Source of the DNA: Cordia subcordata
Taxonomy: Eukaryota > Streptophyta > Magnoliopsida > Boraginales > Cordiaceae
NCBI GenBank assembly: GCA_028554755.1
Contig: JAPTOF010000007.1
Coordinates: 19,649,001-19,713,000 of the forward strand
Length of the DNA: 64,000 nt
Reading direction: 5' to 3'
The notes under the pieces were generated by a model. The model was not told where the DNA came from. It was given only the letters and a program-made list of their open reading frames with translations, and ran no database searches. The first letter of the stretch is position 1; every line of letters begins with the position of its first letter. Shown here in pieces: positions 1 to 13,754 of this stretch. The translations under genes were made by a program, and so were the position numbers.

Positions 1-3000
1 AACGAGAAATACTAAATGTCACTCTATTCTTATTCCTCATTTATTACCTCCATATGTATAGGAAATGATAAGAAATAGAGTGATATCTAGCAATTTTACG
101 TCTGTTCCAATTTGACTCGGAATCGAAAGAACAATGCAAAGGCCGAAAAAAGAAATCAGGCTTGAACATCAAGGCACAAACGCACTGGCCCAAACTAAAC
201 AAATAAATCGGGTCAAGCCTAGAGAAAAGAGACAAATTAAAGAGATTTCCTTTTTCTTTTCAACTGTCAAACGACAATTTCTTTATTCTTTTGACTCTCA
301 CATGGAAATTGTTTTGAAGAGAAAATAATAATAGTTTCTAAATATTTTAAATTAATCAATAACATAATAAATTTCATATCAGGATTCATGTGCACCTTTA
401 TTCAATAGTTTTAGGGAAAAAAATCAAGGGCTAAATTTGTTTAACAAAACCCTAATTATTTTCAAATTTTTACAAGAAATGGTATTCATTTTATTTTTCG
501 TAATTGAAACTTTTTACGAGGTAATTGATATCATCAATATTAAAAATTACATTGAGATTTTTCACCCCTTTTTCATTTTCTAATCACCTATATAAACTAC
601 ATTGTCTACTTACTTAAATTATCTTTGTTTGGTTGGTTAGCATTCATTTTAAAACATAAGTGGTTTTTTTTTTTCTTTTAAAGAGAATCAAGTGATTTCT
701 TACTTATTTATATAATGACTAGAACTCGAAACCTATATATCGAAAGTAAGATGTGCTAAAACATAAGTGGTTAAGAAGGATTGAATCTCGTGATTCGTAC
801 TTACCTCAATAAAAAAAAGAGAAAGAATATATGGAAAATGTTTGCACACCCCTTAATTAGGCATAGCACTGAAAAGTGAGACTTCGCGTACCGCGCCCCT
901 GAGAATGAATAATTACTCAAAAAGAATTCTATAATCGTTCTTTTAATCAATTAGAGGTGATACTTAAAAATGTGTGACATGAGGGGAGAAAGATTATACC
1001 AACTTTTAGGAAAAAAAGTTGTAATCACAACTCATCTACAGGCATAAACTATAGGGAGAAGCTTTATGATAATAATCAATGCACATTCAATAATCAAAAA
1101 GAAAAAAAAAACCTTTTTTTTAACATGTGGTTCTCATAGATTGTGCTTTTAGTCCATACTTATTTGTAAATACTTGAAACTCAATTATTGTAATGCTATT
1201 GCTGCAATGTAGTTACATGCATAACATCAATTATGTATTTGACCATTATTTAATAGGCTTATTTATATTCACCATTAATTATAATTTATAATTATGTTTT
1301 CAGATCATGCTCTAAATTAAATTCAATATCGTTTACGAAAAAATAGAAGTTCCTTGAATAATAATTCCTAATCTTCACAAGGATTTGGGGACGAGGGCAG
1401 GGTGAGGCGGGGGACGGAGGTGAAAGTTGCCGTAGCAAAACTAGTGGTAGCGTTAGTGTGACCTTTTAAGTAACAAAATAAAGTATAAGGGGGTGTGGGA
1501 AGTATTTATAAATTGGACATACCTGGTTGTTTCTTAGGATGTCTAATGGTAAGAGTTAGAGATGAATGTTAAGTGCTATCAATTTAACTGGTGCACAATA
1601 TAAAAAATGTGCTGTGAACCAAAGGTTTTCAATTGGTGGTCGGACTTCGTCGGGTGTATCAATAGTCGGACTCTACTAGTTGAATTTTCTTGTAAAAAAA
1701 AAAAAACCTTACATACTTGCTTATAAGTAGAAAAAATAAAGTATACACGTTTCATATATTTTAAGCAGGTAAAATTAGCTTATAAGCAACCAAAAACAAA
1801 AGTACAACCCTTTTAATCTTTTTTTGAATACTTATAAACAATGAGAATTGACCAAATAAAAAAAACATTTTTACCCCTTAACAGCACTAGAAAATTATAG
1901 AACTATTAACGAAAAGTTCTTTTGTTCATAAGCGGTAAAAAAAAGTTAAGAAGATTGTGTTTATAAGTACATATTTTGCAAATACATATTTTCTTATTTG
2001 GTATTTGCTTTTTTTTTTTTTGGTCAAAATTTGGCATTCGCTTATAACCATAAAAAAACTAGAAGAGCAAAACCAAGCGGACTCTAAGAATAGGTTTTTT
2101 GGGTCCCAAAACCTGTTTCATTTTCATTTTTTTATTTTTTGTTCTTTTTTTGACTATAGTCAAAGCTAGAAAACGAACCGCTGCGATTATACGTCTCTTC
2201 AAATCCTAGTTAATCCTTTCCTCCTCCATTTTCTTTTTTGTAAAGATGAGGTGGGGTAGATACAAAACGATTAAGATGTGGTCCCCACGGGTAATTAGTC
2301 GGTAAGCCCCATTAATTTTCCGCCGTAAATCAGGCATTAACTTCCAAAGAAAGAGTGAAATTGAAGCAGCACGAAAGTAAGCATTTTACGCGTGCCTGCT
2401 TTATCTCCACGTGATCTCCGCCCATGCCTCGCCACTTTCATCTTTCACATTATCCACTTGTCGATCCATCATTGGCTTCCCAGTTTTCATCGCACGACTC
2501 TCCGACCGCGTTTTTGAAACTCTCGTGGCCGGAAACCCCCGATCAACATTCCAACGTCATGACAAGAAATCAAGTATAGCATCGATAAGTTGTTAGCAGA
2601 CGTAATAACAGTTACGTTGCATAAGACTAAGATCATAATTTTGAATCTCAAAAAACCTATTTATTGATGGACTTTTCTTTAATATCTTTTGGATTGATAG
2701 GTTTTAGTCTCACGTCCAATATGATTTGAATTTACCTTCACTCAAAGAGTTAAGAAAATACTGTACTTATAAAGTTATAGAAGGTAGTAATTATTTAATC
2801 ACATAATTAATTTTCACTTGAATCTAGTATGTTATATCCCTCTAAAAAGATTATAACATGAAAGAAGATTTGGTTTTCTAACTTATGTTTAAATTAAAAA
2901 TAAAATATTTTTTTTAAAAGGGTGTAATATTACATTTGTTAATGTCAATTAAATTATTATTATTTTATAATTATGTATATAAAGTTATCATTTTAACCAT

Positions 3001-4600
3001 TCTCACATTATTATATGCATAACTCAACGCCTTAAGGAATCACTGAAGATGGTAATTTTCATATAAAAAAGAAATATTAATCTACAATTAACGTGCATAA
3101 TGTTGCATTCTTTGGGTAGAATTCATTTTCTACTTTTATAAACTATATGCAAATTATAAGATGGATATGACTTGGGGTTCAGGAATAGTTCGGAATTTTT
3201 TTCTTCCCTGTTAATGAATTATGTTCGAATCTTATAAAGAAAGAGAGTCGGATTAGACGTTGAGATTCTTTTTTCTAGTTTTTTTTTTAATTATTTTTTT
3301 TAAAAAAAAAAGATGGATATGACGATTGAAGATGCTTGGAAGCCTCCGAGAAGGTGCACTTGCGACATGGTTAGACATACTTTGAGAAAATTGATCCACG
3401 TCTCCTTCCTAACCCCGTTAGTGAAGTTGATGGCACTGTAAGTCTTCGATCAACTGTTGCCCCACGACTCGTGACGAGTGGAGGACTGAGGTCAAGTAAA
3501 AGTCCACCAACAATATTAATTAATTAACTTTTTATTAGTAAATTTTTTTTTAATTTAGACCAGATTACATTAGACTTATTATTCCAAACTAACAAATTTA
3601 TAATGTCAATGGGGCTTTAAGGTAAACTAAAGACTGAATAATATTTACAATGAAATAATGTAAAATTAACTTACTCTCAACACTTAATTTGCAAATTAAA
3701 AAAAAAATTATATTGCTATTATTTGTACATCAACCTCTGGTAGAGGGTGTTTGGTTTGGTTTTTAAATTGGTTAAATATGCTTAAAATTTAATTTAAATC
3801 ACTAGACGCGTTCGTTTTAACGAAAAATTATTATTTTAAATAATTTTAAGTTAAAAAAGAAAAAGGTCATCACCCTCACCTTCTCTTTTTATAACTTAGT
3901 ATTTCATTAAAAAAAAAGTTTGACCAAAACAATTATAAAATTAGTTATTGCGTAAAATACATCGGATCACGAGTATAGTTTACATAAGGTCAATCAAATG
4001 AATCTTCCTATTTAAAAATTTACCATTTATAAAATCACTTATGGTGTAAAACACATTAAATCATAGTTTATAAAAGGTCAATTAAATGAATTTATACATA
4101 CCACAATTTGACCTTTTTAGTCGTTATCCCATTAAACATACCATTTTTAAAGTCAATTAAATGACTCTATATATATGAACATATATCATTTTTAATCCTA
4201 TTAATATTAAAAAAACCAACTCTTGAGACAAATGATCGAAAATGACAAATGTCAAAAGTAAAAATATCTATGGTAAATTTTCATATCAATAGGAATATTG
4301 ATAAGATTTTAACGAATGTACTATCGTGTTCATATAGAAGACCAAGCACAATCCAACACTTAAAAGTAGTAATTATTAAAATAATAAATCTAAAGTTCCA
4401 ATCAATAAAAAAAAGATAAATCTTTATATAAATGAAAATATTAACGACTACAACGTTATACCACTAAAATTCCAAAATTCCAAAAAAAAAGAGAGACTAC
4501 CTATGCTTTAGCGAGTCAAAAGAATTCGGTTTATTTAAAGAGTGCAATGTTCACGCACCACGTTAAATCAGTTGGGAAAAGCTAATGTCCACACTTGCAA
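1..4600. other. gene-free AT-rich upstream region
   Basis: No coding exon is recognisable. Open frames here are short and low in complexity. Homopolymer A/T runs are frequent. An imperfect tandem repeat of roughly 95 bp lies at about 3936-4130, built on a block resembling aaatacat..aaggtcaatcaaatgaat. The stretch at about 2160-2600 is richer in G+C than its surroundings and holds a CACGTG-type core (ccacgtga near 2407), but it gives no convincing protein. Confidence 0.5.
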
Positions 4601-4712
4601 TTAGCAATTATATGTTGAATATTAGCCCAATCGTCACAAAACTCTCTCCTTTGTAAACACACACTCTTTCACAACTTTACTGAAAAGGAAAAAAAAAAAA
4701 ATCTAAACGGTA

Positions 4713-7469
4713 ATGGCTTCTTCTTCTTCTTCTTCTTCTCCCTCATCTGTGAGCCTATCAGCTCTATCAGTGGTAGCAACACTGTGTTTGCTAATCTCAC
4801 CGTCACAGTCACAGACCTGTTCCTCACAGACGTTCCCCAACAACAAGCTCTACACACACTGCAACGACTTGCCTGCTCTCAATTCCTACCTCCACTACAC
4901 CTACGACCCGGCCCAATCCACGCTCTCCATAGCCTTCATAGCCCCACCGGCCAAGCCCAATGGGTGGATCGCTTGGGCCATCAACCCAACGGGCCAAGGG
5001 ATGCTCGGAGCCCAGACCCTCATCGCCTTCAAGTCTGCCGACGGAAAACTGGTCGTCAAGACTTACAACGTCACCGCTTACGCGCCCATTAAGGAGTCCA
5101 AGGTTTGGTACGAGGTTAAGGACTCCTCGGCGGAGGATTCTGGTGGTGAGATGAGGCTTTTTGCCACGTTGGTCTTGCCGGAGAAAGAAAAGACGACATT
5201 GAACCATGTCTGGCAGGTGGGGCCCTCCGTCACCGGCGGCGTGCCGGATAAGCATGAGTTTCAGCCGGCGAATTTGAACTCTAAAGGGACGGTTGATTTG
5301 TTGAAGGGTGAGAGTAGTGGTGGTGGTGGTTCTGTTGATTCCAGAACCAAGAAGAAAAATGTAAGTTAGTTTTTTTTTTATTTTTATTTTTTTTTTACTT
5401 TTTTCCCTTGAAAATATTTATTAAAGTTGTTGCATGAAAAACATTTACTTAAAAAAATGAGATTTTTTTTTAAAAAAACGTAATTTTTGTCACGGTTCGT
5501 TACTAATGGTGATATTGAATTTTGAGATAACAATCCTTTTCTATTGTATCTGCTTTGTGAAAAAAAAAATAAGAATTTTATTTTTTTAAAACGTAATTTT
5601 TGTCACGGTTCGTTACTAATGGTGATATTGAATTTTGAGATAATAATCCTTTTCTATTGTATCTGCTTTGCGTCCAGCATACATATTGGCTATTTAATGG
5701 GTAAAATTTTCATATTTTTGTTGTTTTTTAATTTTCTTTTTATCTTTTTACTTGTTTTTCACAATTGTTTAAGTATTAAAAACAACCTCTTCTGAAAAAT
5801 GTAAGCCTGTTTATTATTAACATATTTTCTGGGGGAGGTAATTTAAATTTTGAATTGGCCACATTGTGTGTTTTAGTGGATTCAAGGATAAATGTTAAGA
5901 TGATAAAAGGGCCAAAAGTTGAGATTTTTTTGCTGGTTTTTAACTAGTGCTAAAGTTAATTCTGTGTAGTTGGCAGCGATGGAATTGAATATGAATTGAA
6001 AATGACTTTAGTGTTTGGTAGAATTTATTGAAAAATTGGTATGGGATCTGAGTTTGGTTTCCGCTGCTTCATGCATTGATTCCTTTCTAAATATAATATT
6101 TTCTTTCGTTCGTTGCGAATAATTTTCGGAGGGTAAAATGATCTCTCATCACTGATTGCTTAGAGGAATCTTTACAGAAGGAAATAAAAAATTCTGAACC
6201 TGGATCGACTTTCTGCTAAAAGCCAGTTATTAATTAAAATCAATGAATAGTATCATTATTATTGAACGTTTCATGAGATTTTAATTGAAATTATGCTTTT
6301 TGGGTAAGACTATAAGTCTTACAAAGAAAATATTAAATATATATTTTCCGTCACCAATCGGGTCTACTGTGGGTTAAACTTGAGAGGGATGTGCTTAAAT
6401 GGTTGCTGAATGGATTACTAATTTGGTGATTTTTGTTCAGATTCATGGAATACTGAATGGTGTGAGTTGGGGAATTTTGTTTCCCTTGGGGATCATCATT
6501 GCTAGGTACTTGAGGACGTTCCCATCGGCTGATCCAGCATGGTTTTACCTTCACGTTTCCTGCCAGTTATCAGCATACATCATCGGTGTTGCTGGCTGGG
6601 GAACTGGTCTTAAACTCGGTAGCCAGTCGAAGGGTGTTGTGTATAACTATCACCGTGGTATTGGGATTGCTCTTTTCTGTCTGGCTACAGTACAGGTAAT
6701 TTTCTGCAGAGCATCAGTAACAGTTGGACCCTTAATTGTTTTCTGCACGTTGACGTGTCAATTTGTTCTTCTGTTGTATTCCATCTCACTATAGTTGTGT
6801 ATATGAAGGTTGTAGTTTCTGCCTTCCGGACTTTCAGCTCCGAGATTGAATATTGTGAAACTGAATCGTAGGTGTAAATGCATATGTTCAATCATGAAAT
6901 CCATTTTAAATGTTTTCTGGGCAGTACTTAAAAGTTTCACAATATTGGCATCTGTGGAGTTTTGTTTCTTTAAAAGAAAATTTCGTAATCTTGCACATTT
7001 GCCTCAACTGAACCTCTTGCTGAATATTATAAACTATCATTTTCGCATCAAGTTTCTGCTTATCTAAGATTACCTGTATAAGCTGCTGTATGAATCTGAT
7101 GCTAATTCTGATTCTGTCATTTGTGTGGGGAATCTATTTTTGGCTTCTCTTTAGATGTTTGCGTTGTTCCTGAGACCCAAAAAGGACCACAAGTATAGAT
7201 TCTATTGGAACATCTACCACCACGGAATTGGCTATTCAATCGTTGTTCTCGGCATCATCAATGTGTTCAAAGGTCTAGACATACTAAGTCCTGAGAAGAA
7301 GTGGAAATCTACGTACATTGTTATTATCGCGGTGTTGGGAGCTATCGCTGTATTGTTGGAAGTGATTACTTGGATAATTGTCTTGAGGAGGAAGTCTAGG
7401 AACAAGTCCACCAAACCGTACGACGGATACAACAATGGACAAGGCAGGCATCAACCCCTTGCCGCGTGA
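4713..7469 (+). CDS. cytochrome b561 and DOMON domain-containing protein (CYBDOM)
   Basis: Three coding exons at 4713-5360, 6441-6695 and 7155-7469 encode 405 aa; all junctions are GT-AG and phase 0. Residues 1-33 are a Ser-rich signal peptide. Residues ~35-200 form a DOMON domain with Met97 (GMLGAQ) and His181 (DKHEF) at the places that bind haem b in AIR12-type proteins. A Gly-rich linker leads to a cytochrome b561 core of five hydrophobic helices (about 217-240, 250-272, 283-303, 323-343, 353-377). Its histidines H218, H254, H287 and H323/H324 match the expected haem ligands. Length fits the plant family (about 390-410 aa). Family members sit in the plasma membrane and are thought to move electrons across it, probably from cytosolic ascorbate to apoplastic acceptors; the partner here is inferred. 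The start is the first Met before the signal peptide. Downstream, 7470-7620 is a T-rich likely 3' UTR. Confidence 0.93.
5476..5671. repeat. 84-bp duplication inside CYBDOM intron 1
   Basis: Two near-identical copies, about 5476-5558 and 5589-5671, lie 113 bp apart. Both run from acgtaatttttgtcacgg to tattgtatctgctttg and differ by about one base (gataacaat versus gataataat). They lie wholly within intron 1 and do not touch the splice sites. The low divergence suggests a recent duplication. Confidence 0.85.
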
Positions 7470-7814
7470 TTAGTAGATGTTTTCTGGTTTTGTATCATCA
7501 TCTGCTTCTCTTTGCTTGTTTCTCTTATCGTACGAGGTTTATGTATTTGAGAGATGCATTGCTTTGCTCCTTGCTTCTGTCTATTGTAATACAGCTTTGC
7601 ATATCACTTCAGTGTATATGAATGAATAGATAGAGATTGATTTTTCTTTCCCTCTTATATATATTGATTGCTTACCTTGCACCCTAGTCCTCGTAATAGG
7701 ACCAGCCAACCACGCGAGAAATGGCGTAAACTCGTGCCTGTATAAATGTTTCACAGTAATCTCAACCCAGTGACAGCAAGGTTGTTTTTCAGAATAACTG
7801 CTTTGCCCCGTTAC

Positions 7815-7960
7815 CACCTGGGATATATGGTTAGTGTGACCGAGGTGGCAGCGGGTTCGATCTTTCTTTGAATCCGCTTTTAGAATTCACATGTAATAAG
7901 AGTTTTATTTATAGCGAGAATTTCGTACACTGAAACTGTGATCCAGGTTCTTACGGATAA
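7815..7960 (+). mobile_element. possible tRNA-derived SINE fragment
   Basis: A short segment carries a tRNA-like A box (tggttagtgtgac, near 7828) and a B box (gggttcgatc, near 7853) about 25-30 bp apart, as in RNA polymerase III internal promoters. It does not fold into a tRNA with an evident acceptor stem, and no target-site duplication was found. A SINE remnant is the best guess; a decayed tRNA gene is possible. Confidence 0.35.
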
Positions 7961-10480
7961 ATATCTAACTTCTATGTGGAGAAACATGGTATTGCGCAAA
8001 CGCGAAAAGCAATGTTATAATAAGGTCACCAAAGTGCAATGCATATGGAGGTTGCTTGTGACACATTTCTGGATCCAATATTGGGAGTATGCTTAACGCC
8101 AAAAATTTATTGGGTCAAATAGCTTTTCGTATTAGGATGGGAACGTTAGTGGAGGTCGTCAAATGTAAAGCTAAGCTTGCACCCTACCACTCATCGCAAA
8201 AAGCCAAATTAACCTCAGCCACAACACGTTTCCATGTAGTTCTCAAAAAATTTAAAAAAAAATTAAAAATAAAAATATTTTTTTAAGAAAATTTATAAAA
8301 ATATTTTTAGAAAGACATTTAATCGAGCCCTTGTTCTATTGCACATGAATACCAACTGCAAATTTATAATTTTTTTTATGCAAGAAAAGCTTAATTAACA
8401 AAATTCGATAACTGATCAATAAATTTTAAATAAAAGAATTGGTCCCATATACCATAACTCAATTATCACCTAAGTCAAAATACTCATTCCAAAGTAAGAG
8501 ATAAAAACCAAATTCATGAACTGCATCTAACATTATTCTTAGGTTGAAACATCCTAAAGGATCGAATTTATGATGTTTGATTATAGTAAACTCTATTAAA
8601 CTATAACACGCAACCCTTGAGACGCTTGTTGCATACTTAATGAACTTAAGAATCGTCGTGTGGCACACATGTGCAAGTGACAAAATGTCAACACACACAC
8701 TTGGGTGATACTTGCCCCGAGTGCGCATAAAGTTACAAAATGTTGACGTTAATCTACATTGTTCTATGCATCACAACCAAATTCTTGCTTTGCTACTTTT
8801 TGAAAAGATATAAAGCCATATATTATATTGAGATTTCTTGTCTATTACAATTAATATTTAAATATGTATTCTGATTATTTGTTATATATCATTTTTAGTT
8901 TAAATTAATATGATAAATAAACACACTAATATCCTCTCTATAAATTTTAACTTCCACATGATACTAGAGCCTAAACATTAAAAGGTCTCAAGTTCAAACA
9001 CTCACCGCCACCATTCAAAGAAGATATTAAAACTATTAATATAAGGTTCTAAACAAATTATACCTACACATGAATAAATAAATACAATAATATCATCTCA
9101 ATAAGCTTAATAAATACACCAATACCCTCAACAAGTTTAAACTTTTGGATGAAGTAATAACTATGCCAATTTTTACCCCTGCACATGAATAAATAAACAG
9201 GTAAAACATATCCTCTAACAAGCTTAATTAAGATTTTAGATGATGTGGTAACTCTAACTGTTTGTGCATCATCGTTAAATATTGAAAGAGTGTTTGAAAA
9301 TACATTTCTATTCTTTTTGTACTTCATTTTTAATTCATGAATGATCACTAAAAGTAATAAAAGAATCTTATTTGTCCTCCAAAAATAATATACATGCATA
9401 GAATCCATTTGTATTTATAATGATATAAACATCTATATATCATTTATCAAATTTTGTTTACATTTACGATCCCCAAAAAAAATTTTGTTTACATTTACGA
9501 TCCCCAAAAAAAATTATTCTAACTAATTAAAAAAACTAATGTTTTAAATTATGATACATTCTCAAGATTCATGTGTCAAACTTTACTATTTTATAAGGAG
9601 AAAGACTTTCAGATCCCAAGTATATACTTAATCTCAAACAAATCCTCTAATTTTTTAAAAAATCTTTGCAATACATTATTTTTTTAACAGACTAAAAATA
9701 CCTTTACATAGTATGTTGCATTTTAGTTCAAGTCCATTAACAAAAGCAAAAAGAACGTGTCGCCCTAACTTTACCACTCATTGCGAATTTGCGTCCCTTT
9801 CTATGCCCCCACCACCTTTGCCTCCTTTGAAATTTTCTTTTCTAACAACTAATAATATGCCATATGTTTGAAGTAGTGGCGATTCCCATGTGATGTTTCT
9901 CTCCTTAAAGTTTTGAAAAAATTTGCCTCGGTTTTGTAAGCTAATCTACTTACTCTTTTCTTTGGGTCAAAACCTAATCTTTTGTACTTGGCAGAGAGTG
10001 AGACAGGTGACCATCTTCCGGACGAGATGGTTGGTAACTCAACATAATTATGTTTGCATGGCCTAGGATGTTTTGCGGTAAATAATTCACATATTTAACA
10101 ATGATTCTTGTCAATGCCGCCTATGAATCATCATGTTCACCCTTGTATTCTTATTCTCTTTCCTTTTTTTCTTTTTTCTTCCTAAATCTCTTCTTTTTCA
10201 CATACACATGGTCAATATATGTTCACAGTCAAACATACAATTGGGCCGGGTCCTGACCCATTGGCATAGTTCGAACTATGGCCTATGGAGGCCAAACTAG
10301 TGCACTTAGACTCTCGTACTTTTACCATATGTAGACCTCGCATAGGCCGAACCCTGATCAATGCAAGTTAAGTCGATCAACTCAGGCCAATCCACTTTTC
10401 ATGTGGGGTCAGAACAGGGGATACTAACTCATCGACCGATTTGTATATAGGCCTAGCATAACCCCAGATCATAGCATGTG
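7961..10480. other. intergenic, no gene recognised
   Basis: AT-rich sequence with only short open frames. A 33-bp direct duplication around tttgtttacatttacgatcc lies at about 9454-9515. At 10240-10500 there is a less AT-rich patch with an inverted core (atagttcgaactat) that may be the outer part of the repeat-bearing element described next. Nothing here resembles a known protein. Confidence 0.45.
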
Positions 10481-10499
10481 TGGGTTGGGCCAATAGGAT

Positions 10500-11710
10500 C
10501 CACTCTTTATATGGTTTCAAAACTTGTTTCCTAAGGTGTAGTAAGTATCTGCAAATTATACCATAGTCTTTCACCGTAGTGTTCTTGCAGAGCATCATAC
10601 TCCTTCACAATAAAAAAAAAAAAAGAAAACCAAAACAAAACAACCACAGTCACGTCTGTCTCTCTTTCCCTCCCCTCTTTCTCTCTCTCGTTCTTCTCTC
10701 CTGTCTTTTCATCTCTTCTTTTCTTCTTTGCTTTACCGATGACACTACCAGTCATCTTACATCAAATAAATACCATCATAAAATTCGCCTTTCTTTACAA
10801 ATCGTAATGATATGCATCATGTTCAAGGAATCCTTCCAAGTGTTGATTCACCATTAAAGCCTGTCATTTTCTTCCTCATGCCAGCAAAAATTTTGTCATC
10901 ATCTCGCTACACTGCAATTACCAAACTCTTTCTCTTCTCGTCGCAATTCTAATCATACCTCTCACACGGTATTTGAACGCTCCAAGATCAATTTGCCATT
11001 AAAGTTCACCTTGACTTTCAAGTATGCATACATTTAGATACGTTTGTGTTTTGTGTTTGTGTGTATGAGAGCAGTGATCAAATAGTTGTGGGGTAATGAA
11101 CAAATATTTGATGTATATATGAAATTCAGTGAACATTAGTTGTGGTTAATAAACAAATAGTTAGTGAACAAATAGTTGTGGGGTAGTGAACAAATTGTTA
11201 TGGGATAATGAACAAATAGTTAGTAAATAAATAATTGTGAGGTACTGAACAAATAGTTATAGGATAGTAAACAAATAGTTAGCGAACAAAGTGAGGTGCT
11301 GAACAAATATTTGTGGGATAGTGAACAAATAGTTGCGGGGTAATGAATAAATAGTTGTGAAATACTGAACAAATAGTTGTGAGATACTAAAGAAATAGTT
11401 GTGCGGTACTGAACAAATAGCTATAGGGTAATTACCAAATAGTTGTAGAGTAATGAACAAATAATCAGTGAATAAATAGTTGTGAGGCACTAAACAAATA
11501 GTTAGGGGTAATGAACAAATATTGGATGTATATATGAAAGCCACTGAATAAATAATTGTGTGATGGTGAACAAATACATATGGGTGAGCATATTAATTTT
11601 TTTAATTTACTGTTACGTGAACAGTAGTGTTTATTGTTCACGCAACAAGAAGTGCATAATGCTCTATGTAACTGAAGAACCATGATATAAGGTCTCTAGG
11701 TGTCTCCCTC
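10500..11710. mobile_element. minisatellite-bearing repeat element, copy 1
   Basis: The left side has a motif (gcagagcatcatactcc, near 10588) that reappears inverted and diverged on the right as agtgcataatgctcta (near 11650). A CT-rich tract (10650-10735) lies on the left and a minisatellite (11076-11577) on the right. The right edge also has catgatataag, shared with copy 3 at 54.8 kb. Exact ends and target-site duplication could not be read, so the borders are approximate. Class is unknown; a non-autonomous DNA element is a guess. Confidence 0.4.
11076..11577 (+). repeat. degenerate ~20-22 bp minisatellite
   Basis: More than twenty diverged copies of a unit like tgaacaaatagttgtgggg follow one another with few interruptions. 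Units differ by substitutions (agttagtg, agttgtga, agttataggat), which indicates an old array. The same core occurs, reverse-complemented and in longer units, in the element at 54.3-54.8 kb. Confidence 0.88.
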
Positions 11711-12250
11711 TTTAATTAGGTTAAAAACCCTTAGATAACTTTAGTTGGATTCCTAAAATAGAGTAAAATTGGACACAATCATAGCTACGCATGTCTTTAT
11801 TGGCCAATCCCATCTAGATGGCAGATTCACCCATCTAGATGGCGAGCTTTCTGTTTGGAATACTAATTTCAGCTCTGACCACCTCCTAGACGGGAAATTT
11901 TCCCATTTAGATGGTGACATCTTTGCCAAGCACGAGATTTCCTTATATTCTCCTCCTCTTCTAGCTATTTTAAGTGTGCATCTTCTTTTCTCCAACAACC
12001 TTCCTCATGAGTTCACCCTAAATAACCAAAACAGTACCGAACTAAGCAAATTAAACATGCTTTAAAACTAAACATAAACTCAAACTAATGAAATTACTAA
12101 CTATAGACTCAAAAACTAACAAAAATATGACTCCAAACCCGATATTTAAGAAGACAAATAATTCTCCTATAGAGAGTTATCACTAGACCAGGCACAACCT
12201 GCCAATAAAAATTCTAGACGAGTTGTGGATTGGATTTTAGCCTAGCCCAA
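11711..12250. other. unclassified repeat with CCATCTAGATGG palindromes
   Basis: A 98-codon open frame (11769-12065, +) exists only because of four degenerate copies of a 12-bp palindrome, ccatctagatgg, near 11809, 11831, 11887 and 11910. These translate as repeated HLDG. The reverse strand is also open over part of the region. The frame has no recognisable domain, and repeated palindromes in open frames of this kind are more typical of retrotransposon terminal or leader sequence than of a gene. I do not call a CDS. Confidence 0.35.
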
Positions 12251-13754
12251 CCAATTGTCATCTTGACACACAAACAAAAACAAATGTTATATTTTTATCT
12301 TTTTGAGATAGGAGTGTTTTTTAAAAGTTACTCAAAACTTCAAAAAATATTGAGTTTAAACCAAGCATAATAATTTATCTATAGATTTTCAATAAAATAT
12401 TCTTATAAATGTTATTACATTATTAAACTAGTTTTTGCACATTTCTTGAGATTATATTCTTGAGAATGCGATGCTTTAAGTATCTTAAATTCATTCATTT
12501 AAGAAGTTGCATAAAAGAGTTAGATATTGTGGTGAAAAAGTTAGTGGGAAGAAAGAGTCATTGAGGTAAGTCAACGTGAAGTGTTGCGTTGTGTATGAAA
12601 TTGACATTGACGTGAGGAATTTATAAGTAAAGGGGGGAAAATTGAATTGGAAGAAGAAGGATATTTATCATTTTTTAATTATAAATAATAATATATCCTA
12701 GCACTTTTTTGGAGGAAAAGACAGAACCAAAGGATATGATTTTATGCTTTAGGGGCATCGTGTACCGATTAATTATTAAAGTAAACGTGATTCTCTTACG
12801 AAGTTGCGAAGTGACCGATGAGATAAAGCACGATTTTATGGTTTCACACATTGACCCACATGTCTTTACCTTTAAAAACTTTTTTGTTAATTGTAAGCAG
12901 AGGAAATTGTTCAAATTAACCTAATATTGGAGGTTCAATTAGTTAATTATCATGGGAAAGGTGCAGCGTTGCGTATTGTACTTAAATATTAAAAATTTAA
13001 ATTTTCAAAGGACATAATTTTTGAAGAGTTCTAAATTCTGATTTCGTCAAACACATCTAAACTTTATACATACAATACACACACATATATATATATATAT
13101 GTATGCATGTATGCATATATATATGTATATATATGTATATATGTACACCATAACTAGTATGTGAACTTGTTTTTGTTTGTCCTTAAAAAAATATCTTTTG
13201 TATCTTTTTAAGAAATTCTTTTAGAAGCTTAAATTATATTTCTGATGTCTAATTTTTGCAAAAAGTTTAGGTTAATTTCTTTCAAAGTTAACATAAAAGA
13301 GTATTTATTTATTTTCTTTAAGGAAAGGCCCCCGAAACGGCCCTACAATTAGACATGAAAGAATTGACATCTTAATGCACGTCATGATGATGAGTGGGTG
13401 ACCAAATAAATAGTGGGACTTGAAAAATTCATTTATGACTTCATCATGCCATCATTTCACATGTATATTCATTCGTTTCGAAAAGCTAGGTTTTTCTTTT
13501 GGTTCGAAAAAGATAGGGTTAGGGTCATTGTCATATATTTGGACCTCCTTTGAAATTCAAAATTCTTCAAATCTCAGAAAAGAACTACTATATATTCTCC
13601 TGACGCTTTACTAATATTGCAAATTTTATATATGTTCCCATTAGCAGCCTTTGTATAAAAAGAATTTTCTTTGACGATAACAAAAATATAATTGATAAAA
13701 TCTAACCATCAACTGACAAGTATTTTATGTATCGTTTATTTTTTATACTGACTA
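12251..13754. other. intergenic, no gene recognised; contains TA/TATG microsatellite
   Basis: AT-rich, with short open frames only. A compound (TA)n/(TATG)n microsatellite lies at about 13079-13146. No splice-linked coding blocks were seen. Confidence 0.45.

Noticed and set aside
4784..5255. Open frames on both strands overlapping CYBDOM exon 1
   Set aside because: Shadows of the G+C-rich DOMON exon; no domain, while the called frame has full homology and clean splice sites.
11076..11577. CRISPR-like repeat array
   Set aside because: Repeats are degenerate and contiguous, without unique spacers, and the genome is eukaryotic; it is a minisatellite.
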